Assembly: GCA_947522735.1 (NCBI GenBank)
Contig: CANNTZ010000026.1
Coordinates: 1-29,872 of the forward strand
Direction of reading: 5' to 3'
DNA length: 29,872 nucleotides
Source: an uncultured Oscillospiraceae bacterium
Lineage (GTDB): Bacteria; Bacillota; Clostridia; Oscillospirales; Ruminococcaceae
Shown: positions 16,699 to 24,647 of the stretch, one piece after another
Layout of the letters: the number at the start of each line of letters is the position of its first letter
How positions within the stretch are numbered: position 1 is the stretch's first letter
Program-made: the position numbers and the translations under genes
The notes under the pieces: model-generated
What the model saw: the letters and a program-made list of their open reading frames with translations, nothing else
Told to the model about the DNA's origin: nothing
The model's database searches: none

Positions 16699-18204
16699 TC
16701 ACAGCCGCGTGCCGGACTTCTCCTTCAGGATGACGTCATGCGCGCCGCCCTCGACGATGCTCGTCGCCGAGACAAGTGTGAGCTTGGCGTTCTGTTGCAG
16801 CTCCGGGATGCTGAGCGCGCCGCAGTTGCACATGGTGGAGCGCACCTTGCTGAGCGTCAGCGTCACGTTGTCCTTCAGGCTTCCGGCGTAGGGCACATAG
16901 GAATCGACGCCCTCCTCGAAGGAAAGCCCCTGCTTGCCGCCGAGATCGTAGCGCTGCCAGTTGCGCGCACGGTTGGAGCCCTCGCCCCAATATTCCTTGA
17001 CGTAGCTGCCGTTGATGTTGAGCTTGTTCGTCGGGGATTCGTCGAAGCGGGAGAAGTAGCGTCCAAGCATGATGAAGTCTGCGCCCATCGCGAGCGCAAG
17101 GGTGATATGGTAGTCGTAAACTATGCCGCCGTCGGAGCAGATCGGCACGTATACGCCTGTCTCTTTATAGTATTCGTCGCGCGCCTTGGCAACCTCGATA
17201 AGCGCCGTCGCCTGTCCGCGGCCGATACCCTTCTGTTCGCGGGTAATGCAGATGGAGCCTCCGCCGATGCCGACCTTGACAAAGTCTGCGCCGCACTCGG
17301 CGAGAAAACGGAAGCCCTCGGCGTCAACCACGTTTCCCGCGCCGCATTTGACGGTGTCGCCGTAGTTTTCACGGATAAATTGCAGCGTGCGCTTTTGCCA
17401 CTCCGAAAAGCCCTCGGATGAGTCGATGCACAGCACGTCCGCGCCCGCCTCCACCAGCGCCGGAACACGTTCGGCGTAATCGCGGGTGTTTATGCCCGCG
17501 CCGACGCGGTAGCGCTTCAGGGGATCGAGCAGCTCGGCGGGATTCTCCTTGTGGGTATCATAGTCCTTGCGGAACACCATATATGCCAGCGTTTGGTTTT
17601 CGTTGATGATCGGGAGCGCGTTGAGCTTGTGATCCCATATGATATCGTTCGCCGCCTTGAGGGTGATGCCCACCTTCGCATAGATCAGCGATTTGAACGG
17701 AGTCATGAAGTCGCGCACCTTGATGTCCGTGCTCATGCGGGAGAGGCGGTAATCGCGGCTGGTGACGATACCCATCAGCTTGCCGTTCGGGCCGCCGTCC
17801 TCGGTGACGGCGATGGTGGAATGACCGGTGCGCTGCTTGAGCTCGATGACGTCGGCAAGGGTGTCGTCCGGACGGATGTTGGAATCGCTGGTGACGAAGC
17901 CCGCCTTATAATTCTTGACGCGGCTGACCATCGCCGCCTCGCTCTCGACGGACTGTGAGCCGTAGATAAAAGAAAGTCCGCCCTCACGCGCGAGCGCCAG
18001 TGCCATCCTGTCGTCGGACACCGACTGCATTATCGCGGATACGAGCGGAATATTGAGCCGCAGCGAGCAAGCCTCGCCCTTTTTGAATTTCACGACCGGC
18101 GTGGAAAGATCGACCTTGCCGGGGATGCACTCGGCGGAGGAATATCCCGGGACAAGCAGATATTCGTTAAAGGTGCGGGAAGGCTCGTCAAAATAGAACG
18201 CCAT
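16699..18204 (-). CDS. guaB: IMP dehydrogenase
   Basis: A 501-residue enzyme that oxidises IMP to XMP with NAD+, the committed step of GMP synthesis. The catalytic loop is 'GIGGGSICITREQKGIGRGQ' with the nucleophile at Cys319. The mobile flap 'RARNWQRYD' supplies Arg418-Tyr419. Tandem CBS domains occupy about residues 95-215 ('GIVTSRDYRLS', 'ALPIINENQTLAYMV'). The loop 'GGGSICITRE' differs from the usual bacterial 'GPGSICTTR' and, with identical residue numbering, matches the enzyme of the protist Tritrichomonas foetus as I remember it. ATG 18204 has AAGGAGAG upstream at good spacing; a TTG at 18210 is too close to that site. It is the first gene of a minus-strand group behind a clear promoter. 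Confidence 0.95.
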   Translation of the reverse strand: MAFYFDEPSRTFNEYLLVPGYSSAECIPGKVDLSTPVVKFKKGEACSLRLNIPLVSAIMQSVSDDRMALALAREGGLSFIYGSQSVESEAAMVSRVKNYKAGFVTSDSNIRPDDTLADVIELKQRTGHSTIAVTEDGGPNGKLMGIVTSRDYRLSRMSTDIKVRDFMTPFKSLIYAKVGITLKAANDIIWDHKLNALPIINENQTLAYMVFRKDYDTHKENPAELLDPLKRYRVGAGINTRDYAERVPALVEAGADVLCIDSSEGFSEWQKRTLQFIRENYGDTVKCGAGNVVDAEGFRFLAECGADFVKVGIGGGSICITREQKGIGRGQATALIEVAKARDEYYKETGVYVPICSDGGIVYDYHITLALAMGADFIMLGRYFSRFDESPTNKLNINGSYVKEYWGEGSNRARNWQRYDLGGKQGLSFEEGVDSYVPYAGSLKDNVTLTLSKVRSTMCNCGALSIPELQQNAKLTLVSATSIVEGGAHDVILKEKSGTRL

Positions 18205-18270
18205 ACTCAACTCTCCTTCATAATTATTATGATATGATAAACGTATTCCGACAAATGTAAAATCAATATA

Positions 18271-18299
18271 ATTATAGCATACGCACAGCGTTTTTACAA
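18271..18299 (-). promoter_or_regulatory. Promoter of guaB
   Basis: On the minus strand TTGTAA (plus 18294-18299) and a perfect TATAAT (plus 18271-18276) are separated by 17 bp in an A/T-rich patch. The leader to the start codon at 18204 would be about 60 bp. No purine-riboswitch core was recognised in it. Confidence 0.75.
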
Positions 18300-18390
18300 G
18301 GCGTGCACCGTTAATTCTGCGTTATCACAAAGAAGAGGCGAGACGGTGGAAAGAAATAGCGCGGTTATGTCAAAACGGCATGGCGCGTCG

Positions 18391-18419
18391 AAAAAAGTGT
18401 CCGCGCACTGCGGACATTT
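18391..18419 (-). terminator. Minus-strand terminator-like hairpin upstream of guaB
   Basis: TGTCCGC at 18398-18404 pairs perfectly with GCGGACA at 18410-18416, extended by A/T pairs on the outside. Read on the minus strand the stem is followed by CTTTTTTCG, a classic terminator tail (plus 18391-18396 is A6). No gene is visible upstream on the minus strand, so what it terminates is unclear. It could be a short untranslated transcript from the 18420-18850 stretch. Confidence 0.6.
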
Positions 18420-18828
18420 GCATGAAACGCAAAAACGCCTCCGGCTTCGACGAACACAGCCCAGTCCCTCTGCGGTGCGCAAAAGCAGTCAGGCTTGCCG
18501 GACGCCGGATATGTAGGCGGACCGTTCAAGAGCAGCCCTGATCAGACCTCCCTAATGCTCAGTCGCAGTCGATCCGGCTCTGTCGGCGCGCACGGCGTCA
18601 ACGGCAAAAAGTTTACGCTTTCCCTTGAGATTTTCTCCGCAATGAGGTATCATAATAGTATTAGCGCGTTGAAGGAGCCAGGCATGACGCCGCAATATTG
18701 TGGGAGCGCCGCGACGGATAGCGTTCCGGCGTTCCCGGAGGTCTGCGCGGGCCTGCGCTCGCCCCTGCAAGCGAGGCCCCACGGTCTCCCTTGACAATAT
18801 GACGCCGGATTTATGATTGCCGCTTCAT
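18420..18828. other. Gene-free stretch with a large inverted-repeat structure
   Basis: No gene is supported here. The notable element is at 18695-18800. ATATTGT (18695-18701) and GGGAG (18702-18706) pair with CTCCC (18786-18790) and ACAATAT (18794-18800), leaving only a 3-nt bulge. The enclosed 79 nt holds a second hairpin, GGGC plus CTCGC (18749-18762) with GCGAG plus GCCC (18771-18779). It may be a foldback repeat or a structured RNA. It lies upstream of the ahcY promoter, so it is not part of the main ahcY message. Confidence 0.5.
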
Positions 18829-18857
18829 TTGCAAAAAAAGCGATTTTCTGGTATAAT
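18829..18857 (+). promoter_or_regulatory. Promoter of the ahcY operon
   Basis: TTGCAA at 18829-18834 and a perfect TATAAT at 18852-18857 are 17 bp apart, with a TGn extended -10 element (TG at 18849-18850). The leader to ATG 18892 is about 28 bp, too short for a riboswitch. Confidence 0.88.
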
Positions 18858-18891
18858 GATATAGCTTAAAAATACGGGAAGAGGGTATATT

Positions 18892-20133
18892 ATGAGCATG
18901 ATAAAGGATCCGTCCCTCGCGAAAGAGGGGCTTGTCAAGATCGACTGGGTTCGCCAGCGCGAGTTTATGCCGGTGTTGACCGCCATAGAGCAGCGCTTCG
19001 CGAGGGAACGCCCATTCGCGGGGCTGCGGATAGCGATATCGATACACCTTGAGGCAAAAACCGCCTATCTCGCGCTGGTGCTGAAGGCGGGCGGCGCGGA
19101 CGTCTACGCGACCGGCTGCAACCCGCTCTCAACGCGCGACGATATCGCCGCTGCGCTGGATTCGCTTGGAGTCAACGTATTTGCGGAGCACGGCGCGGAC
19201 GCGGAGACCTATGAAAAGCATCTCATCGCGGCGCTCTCCTGCAAGCCCCACATCATCGTGGACGACGGCGGCGACTTTGTGGGCCTGCTTCACGGCAAAT
19301 GCTCGGAGCTTTCCGAAAATCTCCGTGGCGGCTGCGAGGAGACGACGACCGGCATCCTGCGCTTAAAGCAGCGTGTGCGCGATGGAAGCCTGCGTTTTCC
19401 GATGATGGCGGTCAACGACGCGAACAGCAAGCATCTGTTCGACAACCGCTACGGCACCGGTCAATCGGTCTGGGATGGGATAATGAATTCCACAAACCTG
19501 CTCGTTGCCGGCAAGACTGTCGTCGTCGCGGGCTACGGCTGGTGCGGACGCGGCATAGCGATGCGCGCCAAGGGCATGGGCGCAAGGGTCGTCGTCACCG
19601 AGATCGACCCGTTCAAGGCTCTCGAGGCGTGCATGGACGGCTATACCGCGATGAAGATGGACGACGCCGCGGCGCTCGGCGATATCTTCGTCACCGCCAC
19701 CGGCTGCAAGCGGGTTATAACCGCGCGCCACTTTGAAAGGATGAAGAACAACGCCGTGCTTGCAAATGCCGGGCACTTTGACGTTGAGATCGACAAAAGC
19801 GACCTGCTTGCCCTCTCCGATTCGGTAGAGACGCGACGCCCGTTCATCGAGGGCTATCATCTGCGCGACGGACGCACCCTCAACCTGCTTTCGGAGGGCA
19901 GGCTCGTCAATATCACCGCCGGAAACGGCCACCCCGCCGATATCATGGACATGAGCTTTGCCATTCAGGCGCTCGCCTGCAAATATATCGCCGAGAACCA
20001 CGACGCGCTTGAGCCGAGGCTCTATGACATTCCCGAGGGCATGGACAACAGCGTCGCTCTGATAAAGCTTGCGGCGATGGGCGCGGGCATCGACGAGCTG
20101 GACGAGGATCAAAAACACTATCTCTTTGGATAA
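18892..20133 (+). CDS. ahcY: Adenosylhomocysteinase (S-adenosylhomocysteine hydrolase)
   Basis: A 413-residue cytoplasmic enzyme that splits S-adenosylhomocysteine into adenosine and homocysteine, removing the inhibitory product of methylation. Family marks are 'ISIHLEAKTAYLALVLKAGG' near the N-terminus and 'IIVDDGGDFVGLLHGK' in the substrate site. 'EETTTGILRLKQ' and 'MMAVNDANSKHLFDN' hold the residues that contact ribose and the catalytic Lys/Asp pair. The NAD-binding loop 'AGYGWCGRGIAMRAKGMGA' and the C-terminal 'HPADIMDMSFAIQALA' complete the set. ATG 18892 has GAGGG upstream; an in-frame ATG at 18898 is less well placed. It is the first gene of a transcript with thiN and an ABC exporter. 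Confidence 0.95.
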   Translation: MSMIKDPSLAKEGLVKIDWVRQREFMPVLTAIEQRFARERPFAGLRIAISIHLEAKTAYLALVLKAGGADVYATGCNPLSTRDDIAAALDSLGVNVFAEHGADAETYEKHLIAALSCKPHIIVDDGGDFVGLLHGKCSELSENLRGGCEETTTGILRLKQRVRDGSLRFPMMAVNDANSKHLFDNRYGTGQSVWDGIMNSTNLLVAGKTVVVAGYGWCGRGIAMRAKGMGARVVVTEIDPFKALEACMDGYTAMKMDDAAALGDIFVTATGCKRVITARHFERMKNNAVLANAGHFDVEIDKSDLLALSDSVETRRPFIEGYHLRDGRTLNLLSEGRLVNITAGNGHPADIMDMSFAIQALACKYIAENHDALEPRLYDIPEGMDNSVALIKLAAMGAGIDELDEDQKHYLFG

Positions 20134-20145
20134 CAGGGGAAAAAT

Positions 20146-20784
20146 ATGAGGATAACTGACAGAAATGCCTGCGTCATCGTCGGCGCGGGAGATCCGGAGG
20201 GCGCGGTCATAGTCCGAAGAGACGGCGATCTCATCATCGCCGCCGACGCCGGACTGAAGCATCTCGAACGCGCCGGGATAGAGCCGGATATCGCGCTGGG
20301 CGACTTTGATTCGCTCGGCTATCGTCCGCAGCTTCCAAAGGTCATATTTCACCCGCCGGAGAAGGACGACACCGACACTATGCTTGCAGTTCGCGAGGGC
20401 TTTGCACGCGGCTACGACACCTTTATCATATACGCCGGACTTGGCGGGCGGCTGGATCACACCGTCGCCAACCTGCAAACGCTCGCGTTTATCGCCGAAA
20501 ACGGCGGGCGCGGCTATCTTGTGGGCGGAAAATCCGTCTCGGCTGCCATAAAGGATTCCTCCATTGCCTTCGGCGCGGAGGAGCGCGGGATGATATCGGT
20601 GTTCTGTCTTGGCTGCGCGGCGTCCGGCGTGACGATACGCGGGCTGAAATACGAGCTCGAAAATGCGGAGCTGCTCCCCTGCCTGCCGCTTGGCACAAGC
20701 AACGAATTTATTGGACGCAGCTCCGTGATAGAAGTGAAAAGAGGCACGCTGCTGGTGATCTGGCAGCAGGACAATACTAAATAA
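20146..20784 (+). CDS. thiN: Thiamine pyrophosphokinase
   Basis: A 212-residue enzyme that transfers pyrophosphate from ATP to thiamine to make the cofactor thiamine diphosphate. The diagnostic acidic motifs are all visible: 'IAADAGLKHL', 'ALGDFDSLG', 'PPEKDDTDTMLAV' and 'GGRLDHTVANLQTL'. The C-terminal beta domain ends in 'LPLGTSNEFIGRSSVIEV', where the thiamine-contacting Ser/Asn segment lies. Its length is normal for the Firmicutes enzyme. It begins 12 bp after the ahcY stop with AGGGG as ribosome site and ends 13 bp before the exporter gene, so the three are probably co-transcribed. No TPP riboswitch is seen before it. Confidence 0.95.
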   Translation: MRITDRNACVIVGAGDPEGAVIVRRDGDLIIAADAGLKHLERAGIEPDIALGDFDSLGYRPQLPKVIFHPPEKDDTDTMLAVREGFARGYDTFIIYAGLGGRLDHTVANLQTLAFIAENGGRGYLVGGKSVSAAIKDSSIAFGAEERGMISVFCLGCAASGVTIRGLKYELENAELLPCLPLGTSNEFIGRSSVIEVKRGTLLVIWQQDNTK

Positions 20785-20797
20785 ATGGGAGAAAGCA

Positions 20798-22522
20798 ATG
20801 GAAAAAACACAGAAAAAGGCGGCGCAGCCCGGCAAATGGAAGCGCTTCTTCGGCTATTATAAGCCGTATCTCGGGCTGTTTGGCGCGGATATGTTCTTCG
20901 CCTGTCTTGGAGCCGCCATATCGCTGGCGCTTCCGCTGATAATCCGCTACATAACAAACGACGTCATCCACCGCGACATGAGCTCTGCGCTCAAAACGAT
21001 TCTCATACTCGCGGCGGTCATGGTCGGGATGATACTGCTTGAATGCTACTGCAATTATTTCATCGCCTATTACGGACACATGATGGGCGCGCGGATGGAA
21101 TACGACATGCGCAACGAGATCTTCGTCCACTATCAAAAGCTCTCGTTCAGCTTTTTCGACAACCAGAAGGTCGGACAGCTCATGTCGCGCGTCACAAACG
21201 ACCTGTTTGAGATAAGCGAGCTTTTCCACCACGGCCCCGAGGATCTGCTGATATCGATAATCAAGCTCGCAGGCTCCACCGTGATACTCGCGACGGTCAA
21301 CTGGAAGCTGGCGCTCGTCGCCGTCGGCGTGATACCCTTCATGGTGGCGTTCGCCTGCTATTACAACATCAAGATGAAGCGCGCCTTCAAGCGCAACCGC
21401 GAGCGCATTGCCGAAATCAACGCGCAGATAGAGGACAACCTCTCCGGCATCCGTGTGGTCAAGTCCTTTGCCAACGAGGACATCGAGCTTGAAAAGTTCC
21501 GCCACGGGAACCGGCGCTTTGTGGACAGCAAGAGCATAAGCTACAAGGTCATGGGCGTCTATCATGCAGGTCTCGGCGCGTTCACCACCTTCATCAGCGT
21601 CGCAGTCATCGTGGCGGGCGCAATATTCATCACCACCGGGACAATCGAGGTCACAGACCTTATCACCTTTCTGCTCTACGTCAACAACTTCACCGAGCCT
21701 GTGCGCAAGCTCATCAATTTCACCGAACAGTTTCAGAACGGCGCGACCGGCTACGAGCGCTTTCTCGAAATACTCGCGGTCGATCCCGACGTCGCCGACT
21801 CCCCGGACGCGACGCCCATCAAGGACGTCCGCGGCGACATATCCTTCCGCGACGTATCCTTCCACTACGAGAACAACGAGGACGTGCTGCGCCATATCAG
21901 CTTTGACGTAAAGGCGGGCGAATACGTGGCCTTCGTCGGCTCGTCCGGCGTCGGCAAATCCACGCTTTGCAGCCTCATCCCGCGCTTTTACGATGTCAGC
22001 GGCGGCTGCATCACTCTCGACGGGCGCGACGTCCGCAGCATCACTCTTAAAAGCCTGCGCGAGAACATCGGCATCGTCCAGCAGGACGTCTTCCTCTTTG
22101 GCGGCAGCGTGATGGAGAATATCCGCTACGGACGCCCCGACGCAACCGACGAGGAGATCGTCGCGGCGGCAAAATGGGCGGGAGCCGACGGCTTCATAAA
22201 AGAGCTGCCCGACGGCTACGACACCTACATCGGCCAGCGCGGCGTCAAGCTCTCCGGCGGGCAGAAGCAGCGCCTCTCCATCGCGCGCGTTTTCCTCAAA
22301 AACCCACCGGTGCTGATCTTCGACGAGGCGACCTCCGCGCTGGACAACGAGACCGAGCGCGTGGTGCAGGAATCGCTGGAGAAGCTTGCCAGGGGGCGCA
22401 CCACCCTTGTCATCGCGCACCGCCTGACTACCGTGCGCAACGCCTCCCGCTTCTACATCCTGACCGACGACGGCATACGGACCGAGACCTCCTACGAGCG
22501 GCTGATACAGCAGCTCATGTAA
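20798..22522 (+). CDS. ABC exporter, fused membrane and ATPase domains (BmrA/MsbA type)
   Basis: A 574-residue half-transporter that works as a dimer. Residues from about 20 to 310 form the six-helix type I exporter membrane domain, with coupling-helix features such as 'FDNQKVGQLMSRVTNDL' and 'RIAEINAQIEDNLSGIRVVK'. The ATPase domain (about 330-574) has Walker A 'GSSGVGKST', Q-loop 'IGIVQQDVFLF', signature 'LSGGQKQRLSIARVFLK', Walker B 'VLIFDEATSALD' and the H-loop 'VIAHRLTTV'. It exports an unknown compound (drug, lipid or peptide). It is the last gene of the ahcY transcript and is followed at once by a strong terminator. Confidence 0.93.
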   Translation: MEKTQKKAAQPGKWKRFFGYYKPYLGLFGADMFFACLGAAISLALPLIIRYITNDVIHRDMSSALKTILILAAVMVGMILLECYCNYFIAYYGHMMGARMEYDMRNEIFVHYQKLSFSFFDNQKVGQLMSRVTNDLFEISELFHHGPEDLLISIIKLAGSTVILATVNWKLALVAVGVIPFMVAFACYYNIKMKRAFKRNRERIAEINAQIEDNLSGIRVVKSFANEDIELEKFRHGNRRFVDSKSISYKVMGVYHAGLGAFTTFISVAVIVAGAIFITTGTIEVTDLITFLLYVNNFTEPVRKLINFTEQFQNGATGYERFLEILAVDPDVADSPDATPIKDVRGDISFRDVSFHYENNEDVLRHISFDVKAGEYVAFVGSSGVGKSTLCSLIPRFYDVSGGCITLDGRDVRSITLKSLRENIGIVQQDVFLFGGSVMENIRYGRPDATDEEIVAAAKWAGADGFIKELPDGYDTYIGQRGVKLSGGQKQRLSIARVFLKNPPVLIFDEATSALDNETERVVQESLEKLARGRTTLVIAHRLTTVRNASRFYILTDDGIRTETSYERLIQQLM

Positions 22523-22526
22523 ACAG

Positions 22527-22575
22527 ACAGCCCCTCCGCATTTCGCTTGCCCAAGGTGCGGAGGGGCTGTTTTTA
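22527..22575 (+). terminator. Strong terminator of the ahcY-thiN-exporter transcript
   Basis: ACAGCCCCTCCGCA at 22527-22540 pairs perfectly over 14 bp with TGCGGAGGGGCTGT at 22557-22570, followed by TTTTT. It begins 5 bp after the exporter stop. On the minus strand the tail (TCTGTTTAC) is weaker, but it may also help stop the convergent MFS gene ending at 22606. Confidence 0.95.
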
Positions 22576-22605
22576 TTGCTTTCGCCTTGCACAGCGCCGT
22601 CCGGC

Positions 22606-23853
22606 TCAGACGGTCTCTTTATCCAGCTTTTTGGCATATCTGTCCCACGGGCGGAACGCCGCGAGGCAGATGACCGTTCCGGCGAGCGCCACTATCGTCC
22701 AAAGCATCAGCGTGGCTCCCCAGCCGGAGCGCTCGGAGATGACCGCTATGCCGTATATCGAGGCGGAGCTGCCGATATAGGTGCAGGAGTTGAGCACACC
22801 GGAGACGAGAGAGACATTGCCCGTGTGCTTGAAATAAGACGGAAGCATCACGGTCTGCATCTGGTTTACGCCGTGCGTGGCTGCGTTGAGCACCGCAAAC
22901 AGCGCAACGGAGAGCAGCGGGCTGACCCCGTGAAACAGCCACAGGGCAAAGGTGGCGGCGGTCGAAACTGCGAAGAAGCCTCCTGCGCAGAGCACGGGGT
23001 TGGGGATGAAACGCCTGTATATCCACGCCGAAAATTGCAGACAGAGCATACTGAACACCGGCATCACCGCGCCGGTAAGTATCGAGACCGCATTGCCAAG
23101 GTTGTAGCACTCGGAGATAAAGGAGGGCATCCATGTCGCGGCGCCGTCACGCAGCGCACCCTGGAACACGATGGTTACCATTATTGCGAGCAGCAGAAAC
23201 GAGAATGGGAAGCGATGCGTCGCCGCACGAATAGGAACGGGACGAGCCTCGCTGAACGGACTTTGCTCCGACTCGATACGGAAGCACAGCCTGCTCCATA
23301 CGAGCGCCATGACGGCGCCTATGGCTCCGGCAACCCAGAACACCCACCGCCAGTCCGCCAAGCTGATGATGAGCGGCGAGACAAGATATACAAGGATTGT
23401 TCCGACGCAGGAGCCGCAGGAGATGCGCACCGAGCACCTCGTATATTCGCCCGAATCGAACAGGTATACCATCAAACGCACCAGCGGCGGCCAGATAAAC
23501 GCCTGCGCCACGCCGTTGATGCACCAAAGCACGATGATGACGATATAGCTGTGGAAAAACGGCAAGACGAGATTTACGGCGGAGGTTGTAAGCAGCCCGG
23601 CGAGCACGACCGTCTTTGGCTGCATACGGTCGCCGAGAAAGCCGCTGATGATCTGTCCCGCGCCGTAGGTGAAGAACGCGCCGGTGACGGCCAGCGAGAG
23701 CAGCGAGCGGGAAATCCCGGTCGCATCTACCATTTCAACTATGACCGCGCCGAAGTTCACGCGGGTGATATAGCTCACCATGTAGGCGATCGCAAAAAGT
23801 GCGGAGAAAAGATCGAAGCGCTTTTTTGGAGACATTGCGGCAATATCAGTCAT
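22606..23853 (-). CDS. MFS transporter, organophosphate:phosphate antiporter (OPA)-like
   Basis: A 415-residue, 12-helix membrane protein. The N-terminal helix 'FAIAYMVSYITRVNFGAVI' with its Arg, the loop 'GAGQIISGFLGDRMQPK' and 'NGVAQAFIWPPLVRLM' resemble GlpT/UhpT-type transporters, which import phosphorylated compounds in exchange for phosphate. The start is ATG 23853; it overlaps the end of the phosphatase gene (stop at 23846-23848) by 8 bp, indicating translational coupling. A longer open frame upstream is just phosphatase sequence read out of phase. Pairing with a phosphodiesterase suggests uptake of a glycerophosphodiester or sugar phosphate. I did not verify the substrate residues. 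Confidence 0.82.
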   Translation of the reverse strand: MTDIAAMSPKKRFDLFSALFAIAYMVSYITRVNFGAVIVEMVDATGISRSLLSLAVTGAFFTYGAGQIISGFLGDRMQPKTVVLAGLLTTSAVNLVLPFFHSYIVIIVLWCINGVAQAFIWPPLVRLMVYLFDSGEYTRCSVRISCGSCVGTILVYLVSPLIISLADWRWVFWVAGAIGAVMALVWSRLCFRIESEQSPFSEARPVPIRAATHRFPFSFLLLAIMVTIVFQGALRDGAATWMPSFISECYNLGNAVSILTGAVMPVFSMLCLQFSAWIYRRFIPNPVLCAGGFFAVSTAATFALWLFHGVSPLLSVALFAVLNAATHGVNQMQTVMLPSYFKHTGNVSLVSGVLNSCTYIGSSASIYGIAVISERSGWGATLMLWTIVALAGTVICLAAFRPWDRYAKKLDKETV

Positions 23854-24622
23854 TGAGCGCCCTGCCCTCCCATTCTTTCGCCGGCCTTGCACCCAGCAGC
23901 GAAGCAATCGTCGGCGCGATATCCTTGATTGTAACGTTTTCGAGCGCACGCCCCGGCTCAAAGTCGGGGCCCAGCAACATGATTGGGATTATCATATCCT
24001 CGGTCAGTTCGGTTCCGTGGGAACGCTCGTGTCCGCCGTGGTCGGCGGTAACGATGACGCTGTATTCCTCGCCTGCCTCGTCGAGGATGCTCACCACCCG
24101 CTCTATCTCATCCCAGCTCTTGGCGATGGCGTCGAGGTATTTCCCGCTCATCCATCCCTTGTCGTGCCCCACCTCGTCCGGCAGGCCGTAGTAGATAAAG
24201 CTGAAATCCGGCAGGCGTTCGGGATAATATCGGGCAAACGCGGCGGTCAGGCTCCTACAGGCGTCATGCAGTCCCTCAAAGTACTGGGAGTGATAGCAGG
24301 AGTAGACAAGCGAACCGGGACGGGAGAGGTCGCGCAGCGGCTCCCAGTCGAAAAAGAACGCACAGGTGTTGTCGTTTTCCGCAAGCCGCTCGCACAGTCC
24401 GTCTATCGGCCGCACCTGCGGGGTATAGATGTTGGTGGTGACGCCGTGGCGGGCGGGATCGACGCCGTGGAACATCGACATGTGGCAGGGCAGCGTGACC
24501 GACGGAAAAACGGTTCGCGCGTCCAGCGCATGGCTGGACCGGCGGATAAACTCCTGCGCAAACGGCACGTCCGTCAGCGAATCAGGACGCATACCGTCGA
24601 CTGAGATGAGAACTACTTTCAT
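23846..24622 (-). CDS. Alkaline-phosphatase-superfamily phosphodiesterase (type I phosphodiesterase/nucleotide pyrophosphatase)
   Basis: A 258-residue protein without signal peptide, hence cytoplasmic and shorter than secreted relatives. The two-metal centre is visible: Asp9 in 'ISVDGMRPDSL', the nucleophile Thr43 in 'FPSVTLPCHMSMFHG', 'PDEVGHDKGWMS' with Asp and His, and 'VTADHGGHERSHG'. Such enzymes hydrolyse phosphodiesters or phosphonates; nucleotide, glycerophosphodiester and sugar-phosphate substrates are all known in the superfamily. It lies 25 bp after the DeoR-type gene and overlaps the transporter gene. The order regulator-hydrolase-transporter indicates a small catabolic operon. 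The ribosome site (GAGG) is rather far from ATG 24622. Confidence 0.87.
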   Translation of the reverse strand: MKVVLISVDGMRPDSLTDVPFAQEFIRRSSHALDARTVFPSVTLPCHMSMFHGVDPARHGVTTNIYTPQVRPIDGLCERLAENDNTCAFFFDWEPLRDLSRPGSLVYSCYHSQYFEGLHDACRSLTAAFARYYPERLPDFSFIYYGLPDEVGHDKGWMSGKYLDAIAKSWDEIERVVSILDEAGEEYSVIVTADHGGHERSHGTELTEDMIIPIMLLGPDFEPGRALENVTIKDIAPTIASLLGARPAKEWEGRALND

Positions 24623-24647
24623 TTTTTGAAGTGCCTCGCTTTCAGAT

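Noticed and set aside
18205..18270. Purine riboswitch before guaB
   Set aside because: The A/T-rich leader lacks the conserved three-way junction sequences and has no terminator within it.
18294..18482. Small minus-strand open frame of about 62 codons upstream of guaB
   Set aside because: It runs through the terminator-like hairpin at 18391-18419 and lacks a ribosome site; no recognised motif.
18858..18891. SAH riboswitch before ahcY
   Set aside because: The promoter at 18829-18857 leaves a leader of roughly 28 nt, too short for any known SAH-sensing RNA.
20777..22420. Minus-strand open frame of about 547 codons opposite the ABC exporter
   Set aside because: Shadow of the exporter gene, whose Walker and signature motifs leave no doubt about the coding strand.
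22174..23856. Plus-strand open frame of about 560 codons spanning the exporter end and the MFS gene
   Set aside because: It crosses a strong terminator and two real genes in other frames; very Arg/His-rich with no recognisable domain.
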